NCBI RefSeq assembly: GCF_003473545.1
Contig: NZ_QUCM01000019.1
Span: 11,496 to 75,495 of the forward strand
From: Clostridium sp. AM22-11AC
GTDB taxonomy: Bacteria; Bacillota; Clostridia; Lachnospirales; Lachnospiraceae
Direction of reading: 5' to 3'
Length of the DNA stretch: 64,000 bases
The notes beneath the pieces are model-generated. The model saw nothing but the letters and a program-made list of their open reading frames with translations, had not been told where the DNA came from and did not search any database. Shown piece by piece: positions 10,189 through 19,515 of the stretch (positions within the stretch are counted from its first letter, which is position 1; every line of letters begins with the position of its first letter). Both the position numbers and the translations under genes were made by a program.

Positions 10189-12609
10189 ATGCTTGTACCG
10201 TTAAGCTGGTTAAATGATTATGTAGATATTAATGTTTCCGCAGACGAATTAGAGAAAAAGCTGTTTGACTGTGGATTTGAAGTAGAAGAAAAATGGCAGG
10301 TAGGAAAGGACATCAGCGGTATCGTAGTTGGCTATGTTGAGTCATGTGAGCCGATTCCGGAGACTCACCTTCATGTATGCCAGGTCAATGTAGGCGGACC
10401 GGAATTATTACAGATCTGCTGTGGTGCTGACAATGTAAAAGCAGGCGGCAAGTTCCCTGTAGCAATGATCGGTGCCCAGGTATACGCTACTGCAAAAGAC
10501 CATGTTACCATTGAAGGCGTAGTTACGATTAAGAAGGGAAAATTAAGAGGCTATGAGTCCTATGGTATGCTTTGCTCCGGAACAGAGCTTGGCTTAAACG
10601 AAGACCTGTATCCAGGCGCCGGTTACAACGGCCTTCTGGTACTGCCGGAGGATGCTGAGATCGGTGCAGATGTAAAGGAGATCACCGGTTTAAATGACTG
10701 GATCTTTGATGTTTCCATTACTGCAAACCGTCCGGACTGCCAGAGTATCTTTGGTCTGGCAAGAGAAGTAGCTGCAGCTTTAGGACAGCCACTTAAGATG
10801 CCTGCTTTAGATTATACTGAGACCGACGTAGAAAAGACGGGATTTGATGTAACTGTAGAGGCACCGGACCTGTGCCCACGTTACATTGCACACTATGTAT
10901 ATGATGTAAAGCTGGCTCAGTCACCTGCATGGATGAGAAGACGTCTGGCTCTGGTTGGAAATAATTCTATTTCCAATATCGTAGATATCACCAATTATAT
11001 TATGCGTGAGTTAGGACAGCCGCTGCACGCATTTGACTGTGATTATCTGGAAGGCAATGCCATCTGCATAAGACGCGCAACAGAGGGCGAAAAGATCGTT
11101 ACTCTGGATGAGAAGGAATTTACCTTAAATACAAATAACCTGGTGATCTGTGACGGCAAGAAGCCAGTTGCACTTGCAGGTATCATGGGTGGTTTAAACT
11201 CTGAGATCCGCGATACTACTACAGAGGTAATGTTTGAGGCAGCTAAGTTTGCCCGTGACAACATCCGCAAGAGCTCCCGTGCATTAGGACAGTCTTCTGA
11301 CGCAAGCCAGAGATATGCAAAGGGCGTTGACGAGTATGCAACAGAAATGGCTATGAAGCGTGCTCTGCACCTGGTAGAAGAGCTGGGAGCAGGAAAGGTT
11401 TCTAAGACCCACAAGAACGTAAATACAGGAAATTCCTTAGAGCCAAAGACTTTCAAGACCAGCATCAAGAAGGTAAATGGTGTATTAGGTATCACTGTTC
11501 CGGACGAAGATATCCTTCGCATCCTGAAAGGTCTGGACTTTGATCCTGAGATCAACGGAGATGAGCTGACCTTACATTTCCCTGCATACCGTGAAGATAT
11601 GGAAGATTATCCGGATGTTGCAGAGGAAGTGATCCGTATGTATGGTTATGACCATATTAATTCTACTTTCCTTCCAACTGCAAAGGTAACCATCGGTGGA
11701 ACAAATATGCGTCAGAAGACCATTTTAAAGGTTAAAAGAGCTCTCTGCAGTGTAGGCGCATTTGAGGGAATGCATTACTCCTTCTTCTCACCGGCTGATT
11801 TAGATGAAATGGAATTCCCGGAAGATGCCCTTGAGCGCAAGGCGATCCGCATCATGAACCCGATCAACGAGGATCTTTCCTTGATGAGAACCACTCTGGC
11901 TCCTCAGATGATCCATGCAATGGGCCGCAACCAGAAGAGAGGTATCTTTGAGGGACGTATTTTCGAGATCGGAAATGCATTTATTCCAAAGTCCCTGCCT
12001 CTGACTGAGTATCCGGAAGAGCGTGAGACACTGTGTATCGGTGCTTTTGGTAAGGATGAGTCCTTCTTCACCTTAAAGGGTATGGCAGAGACAGTAGCAG
12101 ATGTGCTTCATCTTACCTTTACTTATGAAAGAACCGAAAAGCCATTCCTGCACCCATACAGAACTGCTGCTATCCTTTGCGAAGGCGAAGTAGTTGGTTA
12201 TCTGGGACAGGTTAAGTACGAGATCATGAAGGCAGAGGCAATGCGTGAAGATGCCTATGTTCTGGAGATCAATATGAAGGCTCTGGAGAAATGGTACGGC
12301 AAGGCACCTGTATTTGAACCACTTCCAAAATTCGCAGAAGAGAAGCGTGACCTGGCTCTGGTAATGAACAAGGACATCACCTGCGGACAGGTAGAAGAGT
12401 GCATCTACCAGGCTTGCTCCTTTGTGAAGGACGTAACACTCTTTGACGTATACGAAGGCCAGCAGATCGCAGAGGACAAGAAGTCCATGGCATTCACCGT
12501 CCTGTTCACACCAAAGGAAGAAGCATTCCAGGCTGATACAGTAGATGGATATGTAAAGAAGATCTTAAAGCAGTTAAAGAAGGCTTATGAGATTGAGTTG
12601 AGAAGTTAA
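10189..12609 (+). CDS. pheT: Phenylalanine-tRNA ligase beta subunit
   Basis: An 806-residue tRNA-binding and editing subunit that partners PheS. Domain order is standard: N-terminal OB-fold EMAP-like tRNA-binding domain (about 40-150), B3/B4 editing domain (about 210-380), B5 domain (about 405-475), catalytic-like core, and C-terminal ferredoxin-fold anticodon-binding domain (about 710-806). AGGAGG is well spaced upstream, and the start lies 29 bp after pheS. The operon ends at a strong terminator at 12649-12679. Confidence 0.97.
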   Translation: MLVPLSWLNDYVDINVSADELEKKLFDCGFEVEEKWQVGKDISGIVVGYVESCEPIPETHLHVCQVNVGGPELLQICCGADNVKAGGKFPVAMIGAQVYATAKDHVTIEGVVTIKKGKLRGYESYGMLCSGTELGLNEDLYPGAGYNGLLVLPEDAEIGADVKEITGLNDWIFDVSITANRPDCQSIFGLAREVAAALGQPLKMPALDYTETDVEKTGFDVTVEAPDLCPRYIAHYVYDVKLAQSPAWMRRRLALVGNNSISNIVDITNYIMRELGQPLHAFDCDYLEGNAICIRRATEGEKIVTLDEKEFTLNTNNLVICDGKKPVALAGIMGGLNSEIRDTTTEVMFEAAKFARDNIRKSSRALGQSSDASQRYAKGVDEYATEMAMKRALHLVEELGAGKVSKTHKNVNTGNSLEPKTFKTSIKKVNGVLGITVPDEDILRILKGLDFDPEINGDELTLHFPAYREDMEDYPDVAEEVIRMYGYDHINSTFLPTAKVTIGGTNMRQKTILKVKRALCSVGAFEGMHYSFFSPADLDEMEFPEDALERKAIRIMNPINEDLSLMRTTLAPQMIHAMGRNQKRGIFEGRIFEIGNAFIPKSLPLTEYPEERETLCIGAFGKDESFFTLKGMAETVADVLHLTFTYERTEKPFLHPYRTAAILCEGEVVGYLGQVKYEIMKAEAMREDAYVLEINMKALEKWYGKAPVFEPLPKFAEEKRDLALVMNKDITCGQVEECIYQACSFVKDVTLFDVYEGQQIAEDKKSMAFTVLFTPKEEAFQADTVDGYVKKILKQLKKAYEIELRS

Positions 12610-12648
12610 TGAGCGTAGCCAAAAAACAAGCGGCTGCGTAGCAAAAAA

Positions 12649-12679
12649 CGCCTCCTGCAAATGCAGGGGGCGCTTTTTT
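12649..12679 (+). terminator. Bidirectional terminator, pheT / crotonase
   Basis: An 11-bp stem CGCCTCCTGCA / TGCAGGGGGCG with one G-U pair is flanked by A6 on the left and T6 on the right, so it serves both the rightward pheT and the leftward crotonase gene. Confidence 0.85.
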
Positions 12680-12690
12680 GATATCTTGAT

Positions 12691-13479
12691 TTATTTCTGA
12701 TTGTAAACAGGCATTCTCTTTTCAATAAAAGCATTGACAGCTTCTGTGAAATCAGGCTGGCGGGAATTGGCAGCTATTTCCATACCTTCGTCTTTTGCAA
12801 ATTTTTCCATGTCACCGTAGAAGTACTTGCGGATCAGGCGTTTCTGGCTGGCGTGGGCAGTGGATGATTTTGCAGCCAGTTTTGCGGCTAGTGCATAAGT
12901 GGTCTCTGCCAGTTTTCCATCTTCTGCCAAAACAGTTGCAAGGCCGATCTTTACACACTGTTCGCCTTTATAGGCATCGCCGGTCATCATCATCAGTTCT
13001 GCTTTGTCAGGCCCTAATAAACGTGTGAGAGTGTAGATGCTTTCATTATCACCGCAAAGTCCCATATTTACGAAAGCCATGATCATTTTACTGGATGGTT
13101 CTACGATACGGAAATCGCAGGCAAGGGCGCAGCTTAATCCGGCGCCGGTTGCGACACCGTTTATCATAGCGATCACAGGCTTCGGGCAGTTGCGGATGGA
13201 TATTGGCATAGCGCTGACTGCTTCGATATCTTCTGCTTTTAAGTAGGTCTTTGTATCTACTAACATTTTAAAACGTTTGATATCGCCACCTGCAGAGAAA
13301 TGTTTTCCTGCGCCTGTGATAACGATAACGCCTACATCGTCTCTTGCACCTAAGGTATTCATGGCATCTGCAATCTCATAATAGGATTCTCTTGCAAATG
13401 CGTTGCTGTATTCCGGTCGGTTGATGGTAACGGTAGCGATACGGTCTTTTACGTCTATTAATATGTACTGATAATCCAT
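12691..13479 (-). CDS. Crotonase-superfamily protein lacking both hydratase glutamates
   Basis: A 262-residue enoyl-CoA hydratase/isomerase-fold protein acting on CoA thioesters. The oxyanion-hole segments are present (FSAGGDIKRF near residue 65; TGAGLSCALACDF near 111-122). The two glutamates of classical enoyl-CoA hydratase are replaced: Ser116 at the first site, and Val137-Asn138 where Pro-Glu is expected at the second. It is therefore unlikely to be a simple hydratase and more likely an isomerase, hydrolase, lyase or decarboxylase variant. It lies 50 bp downstream of a class III CoA-transferase gene on the same strand, with which it probably forms an operon and shares a CoA-ester substrate. 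Confidence 0.85.
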   Translation of the reverse strand: MDYQYILIDVKDRIATVTINRPEYSNAFARESYYEIADAMNTLGARDDVGVIVITGAGKHFSAGGDIKRFKMLVDTKTYLKAEDIEAVSAMPISIRNCPKPVIAMINGVATGAGLSCALACDFRIVEPSSKMIMAFVNMGLCGDNESIYTLTRLLGPDKAELMMMTGDAYKGEQCVKIGLATVLAEDGKLAETTYALAAKLAAKSSTAHASQKRLIRKYFYGDMEKFAKDEGMEIAANSRQPDFTEAVNAFIEKRMPVYNQK

Positions 13480-13529
13480 GATAGTTTCCTTTCCATAAAA
13501 TGATTATGCGAAAATGCTATACGAAAATA

Positions 13530-14693
13530 TTATAAATCGAACTCTTTAAAGAGCTTTTCATTGTCTTCACCAATCTTGTGTGCTTTTTCAGCATGCGGCT
13601 GTTCTACGCAACCCATTTTGATCGGCGGCATTGCCAGTGTGATCTGGTCGCCGTTTGGGTAGGTGATAGGACTCATAAAGCCATTTACAAGAGCCTGTTC
13701 ACTAGTGTGGTTATCCTTAAAATGAGCCAGTTCGCTGACAACGATGTCGATGGCTTCCAGTTTTGGAAGAACTTCATCTGCATTTAACTTAGAGAAGCAG
13801 TCTTCAAAATAGCGGATGCAGTCTTCACGGTTCTTCGGATCAAAGGTTGCCTGCTTGGTGCAGTATCTTGGATCGTCCATGATTTCCTCGGCGCCAACTG
13901 CCTGGCAGAATGGTCTCCAGTAGCGTTCATATTCATTGACAACAGGAAGGATCCAGCGGCCATCTTTTGTCTTATAAGGAACGCCCATAGGTCCGCCCTG
14001 ATAACGTCCTCTTGGCCACTTGTAGCCAAACTGGGTACCGGTAGACATGACGCTGAACATCCACATAGCTGCGCCGTACAGGGAAATGGATACATAATCA
14101 CCTTTCCCGCTCTGAGTCCTTCCATATAATGCAGTTCCGATAGCGCCTGCTAAAGCAGTTCCGCATACCAGGTCACCAAAGCCCATTGGCAGGTATACAG
14201 GATAGCTTCCAGGAGCATCTACCATCATATCCTGGATCAGACCACCAGTTGCAAACATGGCAATGGCATCAAAGCCTGGTAAGTTGACTTTTGGACCCTT
14301 TTCGCCATAGCCTAACAGGATGGCATAGACCAGTTTTGGATAGCGCTCTTTTAAGGAATCATAGTCCAGTCTCATTTTCTTTAAGGCCTGAAGACGGTTG
14401 TTGGTAACAAATACATCCGCTTTTGCTAATAATTTATGGAAGCGTTCCATATCTTCCGGTTTCTTAAGATCCAGCATCAGGTGATCTTTTCCGCCGTTTA
14501 AGGTGTCATAGATGGGGTTTTCCTCATCGTTTGCAGGACAGAATAAAGTAGGACCGAATTTACGTTCCACATCCCCTGCTGGTGACTCTACTTTGATAAC
14601 CCGTGCGCCCTGTGTTGCTAAAATACGTCCGCATGAGGGGGCTGCAATATAAGTAGAAAGCTCTACTACGGTAATCCCTTCCAATGGTTTCAT
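13530..14693 (-). CDS. Class III CoA-transferase (CaiB/BaiF family), copy 1
   Basis: A 387-residue member of the formyl-CoA transferase/CaiB/BaiF family, which moves CoA between carboxylic acids through an aspartyl-CoA intermediate. The expected catalytic Asp is Asp174 in PMGFGDLVCG. The N-terminal signature (GITVVELSTYIAAPSCGRILA) and the KVESPAGD loop are typical. AGGAGG precedes the ATG at 14693. It leads an operon with a crotonase-like gene, facing away from a crotonase-etfBA operon. A perfect 10-bp inverted repeat (14724-14747) lies in its 5' leader. Substrate unknown; the island carries four further, sequence-divergent copies. Confidence 0.9.
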   Translation of the reverse strand: MKPLEGITVVELSTYIAAPSCGRILATQGARVIKVESPAGDVERKFGPTLFCPANDEENPIYDTLNGGKDHLMLDLKKPEDMERFHKLLAKADVFVTNNRLQALKKMRLDYDSLKERYPKLVYAILLGYGEKGPKVNLPGFDAIAMFATGGLIQDMMVDAPGSYPVYLPMGFGDLVCGTALAGAIGTALYGRTQSGKGDYVSISLYGAAMWMFSVMSTGTQFGYKWPRGRYQGGPMGVPYKTKDGRWILPVVNEYERYWRPFCQAVGAEEIMDDPRYCTKQATFDPKNREDCIRYFEDCFSKLNADEVLPKLEAIDIVVSELAHFKDNHTSEQALVNGFMSPITYPNGDQITLAMPPIKMGCVEQPHAEKAHKIGEDNEKLFKEFDL

Positions 14694-14723
14694 AATGATA
14701 AATACCTCCTCTGTTTTTTATGG

Positions 14724-14747
14724 ATCTACAGCCGGAAGGCTGTAGAT
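14724..14747 (-). repeat. Perfect inverted repeat in the CoA-transferase leader
   Basis: ATCTACAGCC and GGCTGTAGAT flank a 4-base GGAA centre. It lies 31 bp upstream of the leftward CoA-transferase start, next to an AT-rich TATTAT element. It has no adjacent U tract, so an operator or mRNA stem-loop is more likely than a terminator. Confidence 0.6.
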
Positions 14748-14926
14748 ATATAATAATCCCATCTTTGATAGTTTATATTTTAACAAAACGGTATTGGGAA
14801 ATTAAGGTTAAAAAGTACAAATCAGGACTGCGGGAAGAAATTTATTTTTGGAAAATATGAAGATGAAATAGAACCGAAAAATAGTTAATATTATAACAGC
14901 AGATATGAAGGGAGGTTTCATATTTT

Positions 14927-15706
14927 ATGGAATACCAGAATTTTAAGCTGGAGATCGACGAGCAGGGTATCGCAGTGTTTACTGCCAACCGGCCGGAGAA
15001 GATGAACGCTTTAAATGATCTGTCATGGGCAGAGATGAACCAGTTTTTCACATGGGCGGATAAGGCCGATGAAGTAAAGGTAATTATCGTAACAGGCGCA
15101 GGAGAGAAGGCATTTATAGCAGGTGCAGATCTTAACAGCCTGAAAACAAAGAAATCTACAGACTGCTTAGGCGGCGCAGGACAGAAAGCACTGGATCTGA
15201 TCCAGAAATGCTCCAAACCAGTGATCGCGGCAGTAAATGGATATGCATTTGGCGGCGGCTGTGAAACAGCGATTGCCTGCGATTTCCGTGTTGTATCAGA
15301 AGATGCATTATTTGCACTTCCTGAAACAGGATTGGGACTTTTACCGGGAGCCGGCGGAACCCAGAGACTTGCAAGACTGATCGGACTGGGAAGAGCCCAG
15401 GATGTGATCCTTTTAGGACGCAAGATCGGTGGACCGGAAGCAGTACAGATCGGACTTGCCACTAAGTGTGTGCCAAAGACAGATCTGATGGCAGAAGCTA
15501 AGAAAATGGCTTCTAAGCTGATCGCAAAGGGACCGGTTGCCATCCGCATTGCAAAACGTGTGGTACAGGCATCCATGTCATCCAGCCAGGATGTGGGAGA
15601 ACTTCTTGAAATGTTAGCTCTCAGCACTCTGTGCAGTACAGAAGATAAATTAGAAGGCGTAAGTTCATTCCTGGAGAAGAGAACTCCTGAGTATAAGGGC
15701 AAATAA
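14927..15706 (+). CDS. Enoyl-CoA hydratase (crotonase)
   Basis: A 259-residue classical (S)-specific enoyl-CoA hydratase that adds water across a trans-2-enoyl-CoA. Both catalytic glutamates are present: Glu113 in GGGCETAIACD and Glu133 in LPETGLGLLPGAGG. The oxyanion-hole motif FIAGADL is at about residue 63. GGGAGG precedes the ATG. It is the first gene of a crotonase-etfB-etfA operon (gaps 46 and 14 bp), so its substrate is probably the product of an Etf-linked acyl-CoA dehydrogenase. It resembles short-chain 3-hydroxybutyryl-CoA dehydratases, but chain length cannot be read from sequence. Confidence 0.92.
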   Translation: MEYQNFKLEIDEQGIAVFTANRPEKMNALNDLSWAEMNQFFTWADKADEVKVIIVTGAGEKAFIAGADLNSLKTKKSTDCLGGAGQKALDLIQKCSKPVIAAVNGYAFGGGCETAIACDFRVVSEDALFALPETGLGLLPGAGGTQRLARLIGLGRAQDVILLGRKIGGPEAVQIGLATKCVPKTDLMAEAKKMASKLIAKGPVAIRIAKRVVQASMSSSQDVGELLEMLALSTLCSTEDKLEGVSSFLEKRTPEYKGK

Positions 15707-15752
15707 AGTAAGTTAATAAACATCATTATCTTATAAAACAGAGGTGGAAAGT

Positions 15753-16559
15753 ATGAATATTTTGGTTTGTATTAAGCAGGTGCCGGATACAACAGAGATC
15801 AAGATCGATCCTGTTAAGCACACATTGATTCGTGAAGGCGTTCCAAGTATCGTTAATCCTTTTGACGCGTGCGCACTGGAAATGGCAGTACGTTTAAAGG
15901 AAAAAGAAGGCGGAAAAGTCATCGTTATCAGCATGGGCCCGGCTCAGGCAAAGAATGCATTAAAGGAGTGTCTGGCAGTAGGCGCAGATCAGGCATTTTT
16001 AGTAACTGACAGAGCATTTGGCGGTTCTGATACACTGGCTACCAGCTATATTTTAAGCAGGGCTATTGCAGCAGTAGAAGCTAAGACAGGTGAGAAATTT
16101 GATCTGATCTTCTGTGGAAAACAGGCTATTGACGGTGATACAGCACAGGTTGGACCTGAGATCGCAGAGCACATGGATCTGCCTCATGTAACCTTAGCTA
16201 CAGCAGTAGAAATGGCAGATGGAAAGCTTCATGTTACAAGAGATACAGACGAAGGACATGATTTGGTAGAGGTTTCTTTACCTGCACTGGTTACAGTGAC
16301 CAAGACCACTTATGATCCACGTTATCCAACCATTAAGAGTAAAATGGCTGCAAACAGAGCAGTGATCGAAGAGATTACCAACAGTGATCCGGATATGGTA
16401 TGCGAGCCGGAGAGACTGGGCTTAAATGGTTCTCCTACCAAGGTTAAAAAGACATTTACACCTGTCCAGACAAAGGATGCGGTGATCTTAAATGAGGAGA
16501 CCGGCAGTGAATCTGCTGTAAAACTGGCTGCTTTACTGAGCGAAGCCAAGATTATCTGA
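15753..16559 (+). CDS. etfB: Electron transfer flavoprotein beta subunit
   Basis: A 268-residue subunit of the Etf heterodimer that accepts electrons from acyl-CoA dehydrogenases. The family start MNILVCIKQVPDT and the AMP-binding region with the family signature (HVTLATAVEMADGKLHVTRDTDEGHDLVE) are present. The ATG at 15753 is preferred over GTG 15744 because the GTG lies inside the GAGGTGG ribosome site. It sits between crotonase and etfA. Whether this Etf bifurcates, as with butyryl-CoA dehydrogenase, cannot be decided by eye. Confidence 0.95.
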   Translation: MNILVCIKQVPDTTEIKIDPVKHTLIREGVPSIVNPFDACALEMAVRLKEKEGGKVIVISMGPAQAKNALKECLAVGADQAFLVTDRAFGGSDTLATSYILSRAIAAVEAKTGEKFDLIFCGKQAIDGDTAQVGPEIAEHMDLPHVTLATAVEMADGKLHVTRDTDEGHDLVEVSLPALVTVTKTTYDPRYPTIKSKMAANRAVIEEITNSDPDMVCEPERLGLNGSPTKVKKTFTPVQTKDAVILNEETGSESAVKLAALLSEAKII

Positions 16560-16573
16560 GAGGTGTGAGGACT

Positions 16574-17578
16574 ATGAGCGAGTTTACAAATAAAAATATC
16601 TGGGTATTCATTGAAACAGATGAAGGAAAAACAAAAAGTGTAGGTCTGGAGCTGTTAAATCCGGGCCGTATGTTAGCGGAAAAATCCGGTGAGAAGTTAG
16701 TTGCCGTTGTATTTGGCAAGGACAATGCGGAAGCAATTGAGCAGATAAAGGGATATGGACCTGACCAGATCATCAGTGTATCCGGTGGCGAATATGAGAA
16801 ATACAGCTTTGACGCATATACCTATGCAATGACCAGTTTAGTTGAAAAATATCAGCCAAGTGCCATCCTGATCGGTGCTACCAACAATGGCCGTGATTTT
16901 GCTCCAAGACTGTCCTGCCGTCTGCGTACAGGTCTGACAGCTGACTGTACCAGTCTGGATTATGATGCAGAAAGCGGAAACGTAGCATGGACAAGACCGG
17001 CATTTGGCGGAAACTTGATGGCAGTGATCATGTGCCCGAATACAAGACCTCAGATCGGTACTGTACGCCCAGGCGTATTTAAGAAGACACCGGTAGAGGG
17101 AAAAGAAGTGGAAGTCATTACAGAAGAAGTGACTGTTCCAGCTGAAAAGATCCGTACTAAGCTGTTAGAATCCATCAGGGAAGCAGCAGCTGGTGTGGTA
17201 AATCTGGAAGATGCAGAAGTGATCGTAGCAGGCGGCCGCGGAATGGGCGGTCCTGAAAACTTTAAGCTTTGCGAAGAGTTGGCAGAAGTATTAGGCGGAG
17301 CCGTAGGCGCATCCCGTGCAGCAGTTGATGCCGGATGGATCGGACATGCACATCAGGTAGGCCAGACAGGTAAGACTGTAGGACCAAAGCTTTACATTGC
17401 ATGTGGTATCTCAGGTGCCATCCAGCATTTAGCAGGTATGTCCGGATCTGACTGCATCGTTGCTATCAATAAAGACCCGGAAGCACCTATCTTCAAAGCT
17501 GCTGACTACGGTATTGTAGGAAATCTCTTTGATGTACTGCCAACACTGACAGCAGAGATCAGGAAATTAAAAGCATAA
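16574..17578 (+). CDS. etfA: Electron transfer flavoprotein alpha subunit
   Basis: A 334-residue FAD-binding partner of EtfB. The C-terminal domain (about 205-330) holds the FAD motifs [50 protein letters not shown] and [10 protein letters not shown]. There is no N-terminal ferredoxin extension like that of caffeyl-CoA reductase EtfA. The ATG at 16574 is preferred over GTG 16565, with GAGG/AGAGGTG just upstream. It ends 13 bp before the convergent broken regulator gene, with no evident terminator between them. Confidence 0.95.
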   Translation: MSEFTNKNIWVFIETDEGKTKSVGLELLNPGRMLAEKSGEKLVAVVFGKDNAEAIEQIKGYGPDQIISVSGGEYEKYSFDAYTYAMTSLVEKYQPSAILIGATNNGRDFAPRLSCRLRTGLTADCTSLDYDAESGNVAWTRPAFGGNLMAVIMCPNTRPQIGTVRPGVFKKTPVEGKEVEVITEEVTVPAEKIRTKLLESIREAAAGVVNLEDAEVIVAGGRGMGGPENFKLCEELAEVLGGAVGASRAAVDAGWIGHAHQVGQTGKTVGPKLYIACGISGAIQHLAGMSGSDCIVAINKDPEAPIFKAADYGIVGNLFDVLPTLTAEIRKLKA

Positions 17579-17591
17579 TCCATACTCTCTA

Positions 17592-19214
17592 TTATTCATA
17601 AAAGTTAAAAGACTCACTGCCCTGCTGACCATCGATGCAGGGCAGTGGTTCTATATGGCCACTTATCAGTTCCAGGATCTTAAAGGAGATCAGAACACGA
17701 AGCCTTACATCCGGGTCATTTAAGTCAAAGCCTAATGCTTCCTGGATCTTTCCCAGACGGTAGATCACGCTGTTTCTGTGCATGTGCATGATCTTTGCAG
17801 TAGAAGAAATACTGCGCTCCGTGAGCAGATAGTTGCGTAAAAGGGAAAGATTGTCATAATGCTCTTCTGAAGGATTTTTCAGTTCCTTCAGTTTCTGGAT
17901 ATACATATCTTCTAATGCATAACGTTTCTTATATTCATCCAGCATTTCATAAATATAATAATGGGAATAGAAGTAAATGCCCTTATCTGGGTTTAACATG
18001 GTGCCGTAGCGGACTGCTGTAAGTGCCTGCTGATAAGCAATATTTAATTTCATAAGAGGAAAGCTGGCAGTGGAAAAGCTGGCATATCCGTGGCAGATCT
18101 TTAATACTTCGCTGAATTCACCCATGGAGTCATTGATCTCTTCCATGACCTTTAAGCTGGGGATATTTCCCTGAAGCAGCAAAAGGATGGAATCGTGATA
18201 AAGGACTACGCGAAACAGCGGGAATTTTAAGCAGCTTCTTAAACGGTTCCTTACATAGTCAGCCTATGGGAGGATGAATTTATCCCATTTGATCACGCAG
18301 AGACGGTAGGTGGCTTCTATTGGGAGATGCAGTGTACGGGCTCTGTCCTGCATAAATGCTTCATCTTCCTGGGTGTGGTTGATCAGATCGCTCATAAAGG
18401 ACTCAAGGGGTGTTGGAGTGGAAGCATTTTCTTCGCTGTTTTTCAGATAATAGCAGCGGATCATTTTGGCAAAATGGGAGAAAAGCTCAAACTGAGTGGC
18501 AGTTGGCTGGCTTTCAATAAAGTAAATGGTGATAAAACCAAGAAAAATGCCGTTATCTGCATGCATGGAAAGAACCATGATAGGGCAATTCATATAGTTG
18601 GGCGGATTTAAGATAGTAGGTGTTTTATACTGGAATCCTTTTGCCATATAGCCCATCTGTGCCAGTCCATCCGTAAGATCTTTGGAATAGTAACCGTTTT
18701 TCAGAATGAAATCCAGCTTTTCATGGCCAGGTGCTTCTAGTAGGTTGGCGCCGATGACATTATAGGAAGAATTGACCATGAGCATGACATTTTTTCCAAA
18801 GAAACGGCCGCCAATGGAGAAAAGGGACTGGTAATTCTGCTTGCTAAGGATAGCATTCTGCAGTTCGGCATCCCATCTTAAAATGCGGTGAAAGCCGGTG
18901 TAAAGAGTGTTGACTACGGAAGCAAGAGAATGGTTTTCAGGGATCAGAATCAAATTTGCCTGATAGTTTTCTATATAAGAAGAAACGTCTTCTTTTTTTC
19001 CAATACAGATGATGCAGAAGTCTTTTAATTTTTCTGTATCAAAGGAAGAAATCTGGGTAGTTGTTCCTATGTAAAGAATGGATGGATCGTCGGTAGGATT
19101 ATCCTGATCTAAAAGCTGTACACCGGAAAAATGAAAATCACATGTTTCAGGCAGAATGGGTACAGGATCATAGTCTTTTAAAAGATCAAGAATAATACAC
19201 TGAGCCAGCTTCAT
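17592..19214 (-). pseudogene. PucR/CdaR-type transcriptional regulator interrupted by an in-frame TAG
   Basis: Two open frames, 19214-18264 (316 residues) and 18182-17592 (196 residues from a TTG), lie in exactly the same frame. They are separated by one TAG (minus strand, at 18264-18266) and 27 further sense codons. Read through, they give a 540-residue protein with an N-terminal sensory region, a GGDEF-like middle (MKLNIAYQQALTAVR) and a C-terminal PucR helix-turn-helix (SISSTAKIMHMHRNSVIYRLGKIQEALG). PucR-type proteins commonly regulate catabolic operons, here presumably the acyl-CoA island. The residue before the stop is Pro, and CAG to TAG is a plausible single change. Alternatives are an assembly error or a truncated N-terminal product. 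The DNA-binding domain is lost unless the stop is bypassed. Confidence 0.8.
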
Positions 19215-19515
19215 GGTAAATCCCCTTTCGTAAATAAATTAACAATGATAATGTGTGTAAAATACCCCATAATTTCATGAGGACAGAATACAACAAATAC
19301 AGTATAGCAGAAACTGTGCAAAATTTCATGGTTATTTTGACCACAACAGCATATTTTGAAACACCCCTTTTTTGTAGGTGTAAACGTGTGAGGAATGAAG
19401 GGAATCTGTTATTATATTCACATAGAGATATGAAATACAAACATGCTCCTGGAACGCAGTTTACAACCGGGTTTTTGGAGTCCATAAAATATTCAAGGAG
19501 AAAGGTGGTAATCGT
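19215..19515. promoter_or_regulatory. Divergent intergenic region, regulator / acyl-CoA dehydrogenase
   Basis: 301 bp without a gene. Rightwards there is an extended -10 (TGTTATTAT, 19407-19415) about 100 bp before the dehydrogenase start. AATTTCATG occurs twice (19271-19279 and 19322-19330), 51 bp apart, which might be operator half-sites. No clear -35 was found. Confidence 0.4.

Noticed and set aside
14842..15726. 294-codon open frame antisense to the crotonase gene
   Set aside because: It is a shadow of the crotonase frame: the plus-strand gene has all family motifs, and the antisense product matches nothing.
18264..18266. Pyrrolysine insertion at the in-frame TAG
   Set aside because: No pyl genes or methylamine methyltransferases are in the window, and the protein is a regulator with no known pyrrolysine use. 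A point mutation or sequence error is simpler.
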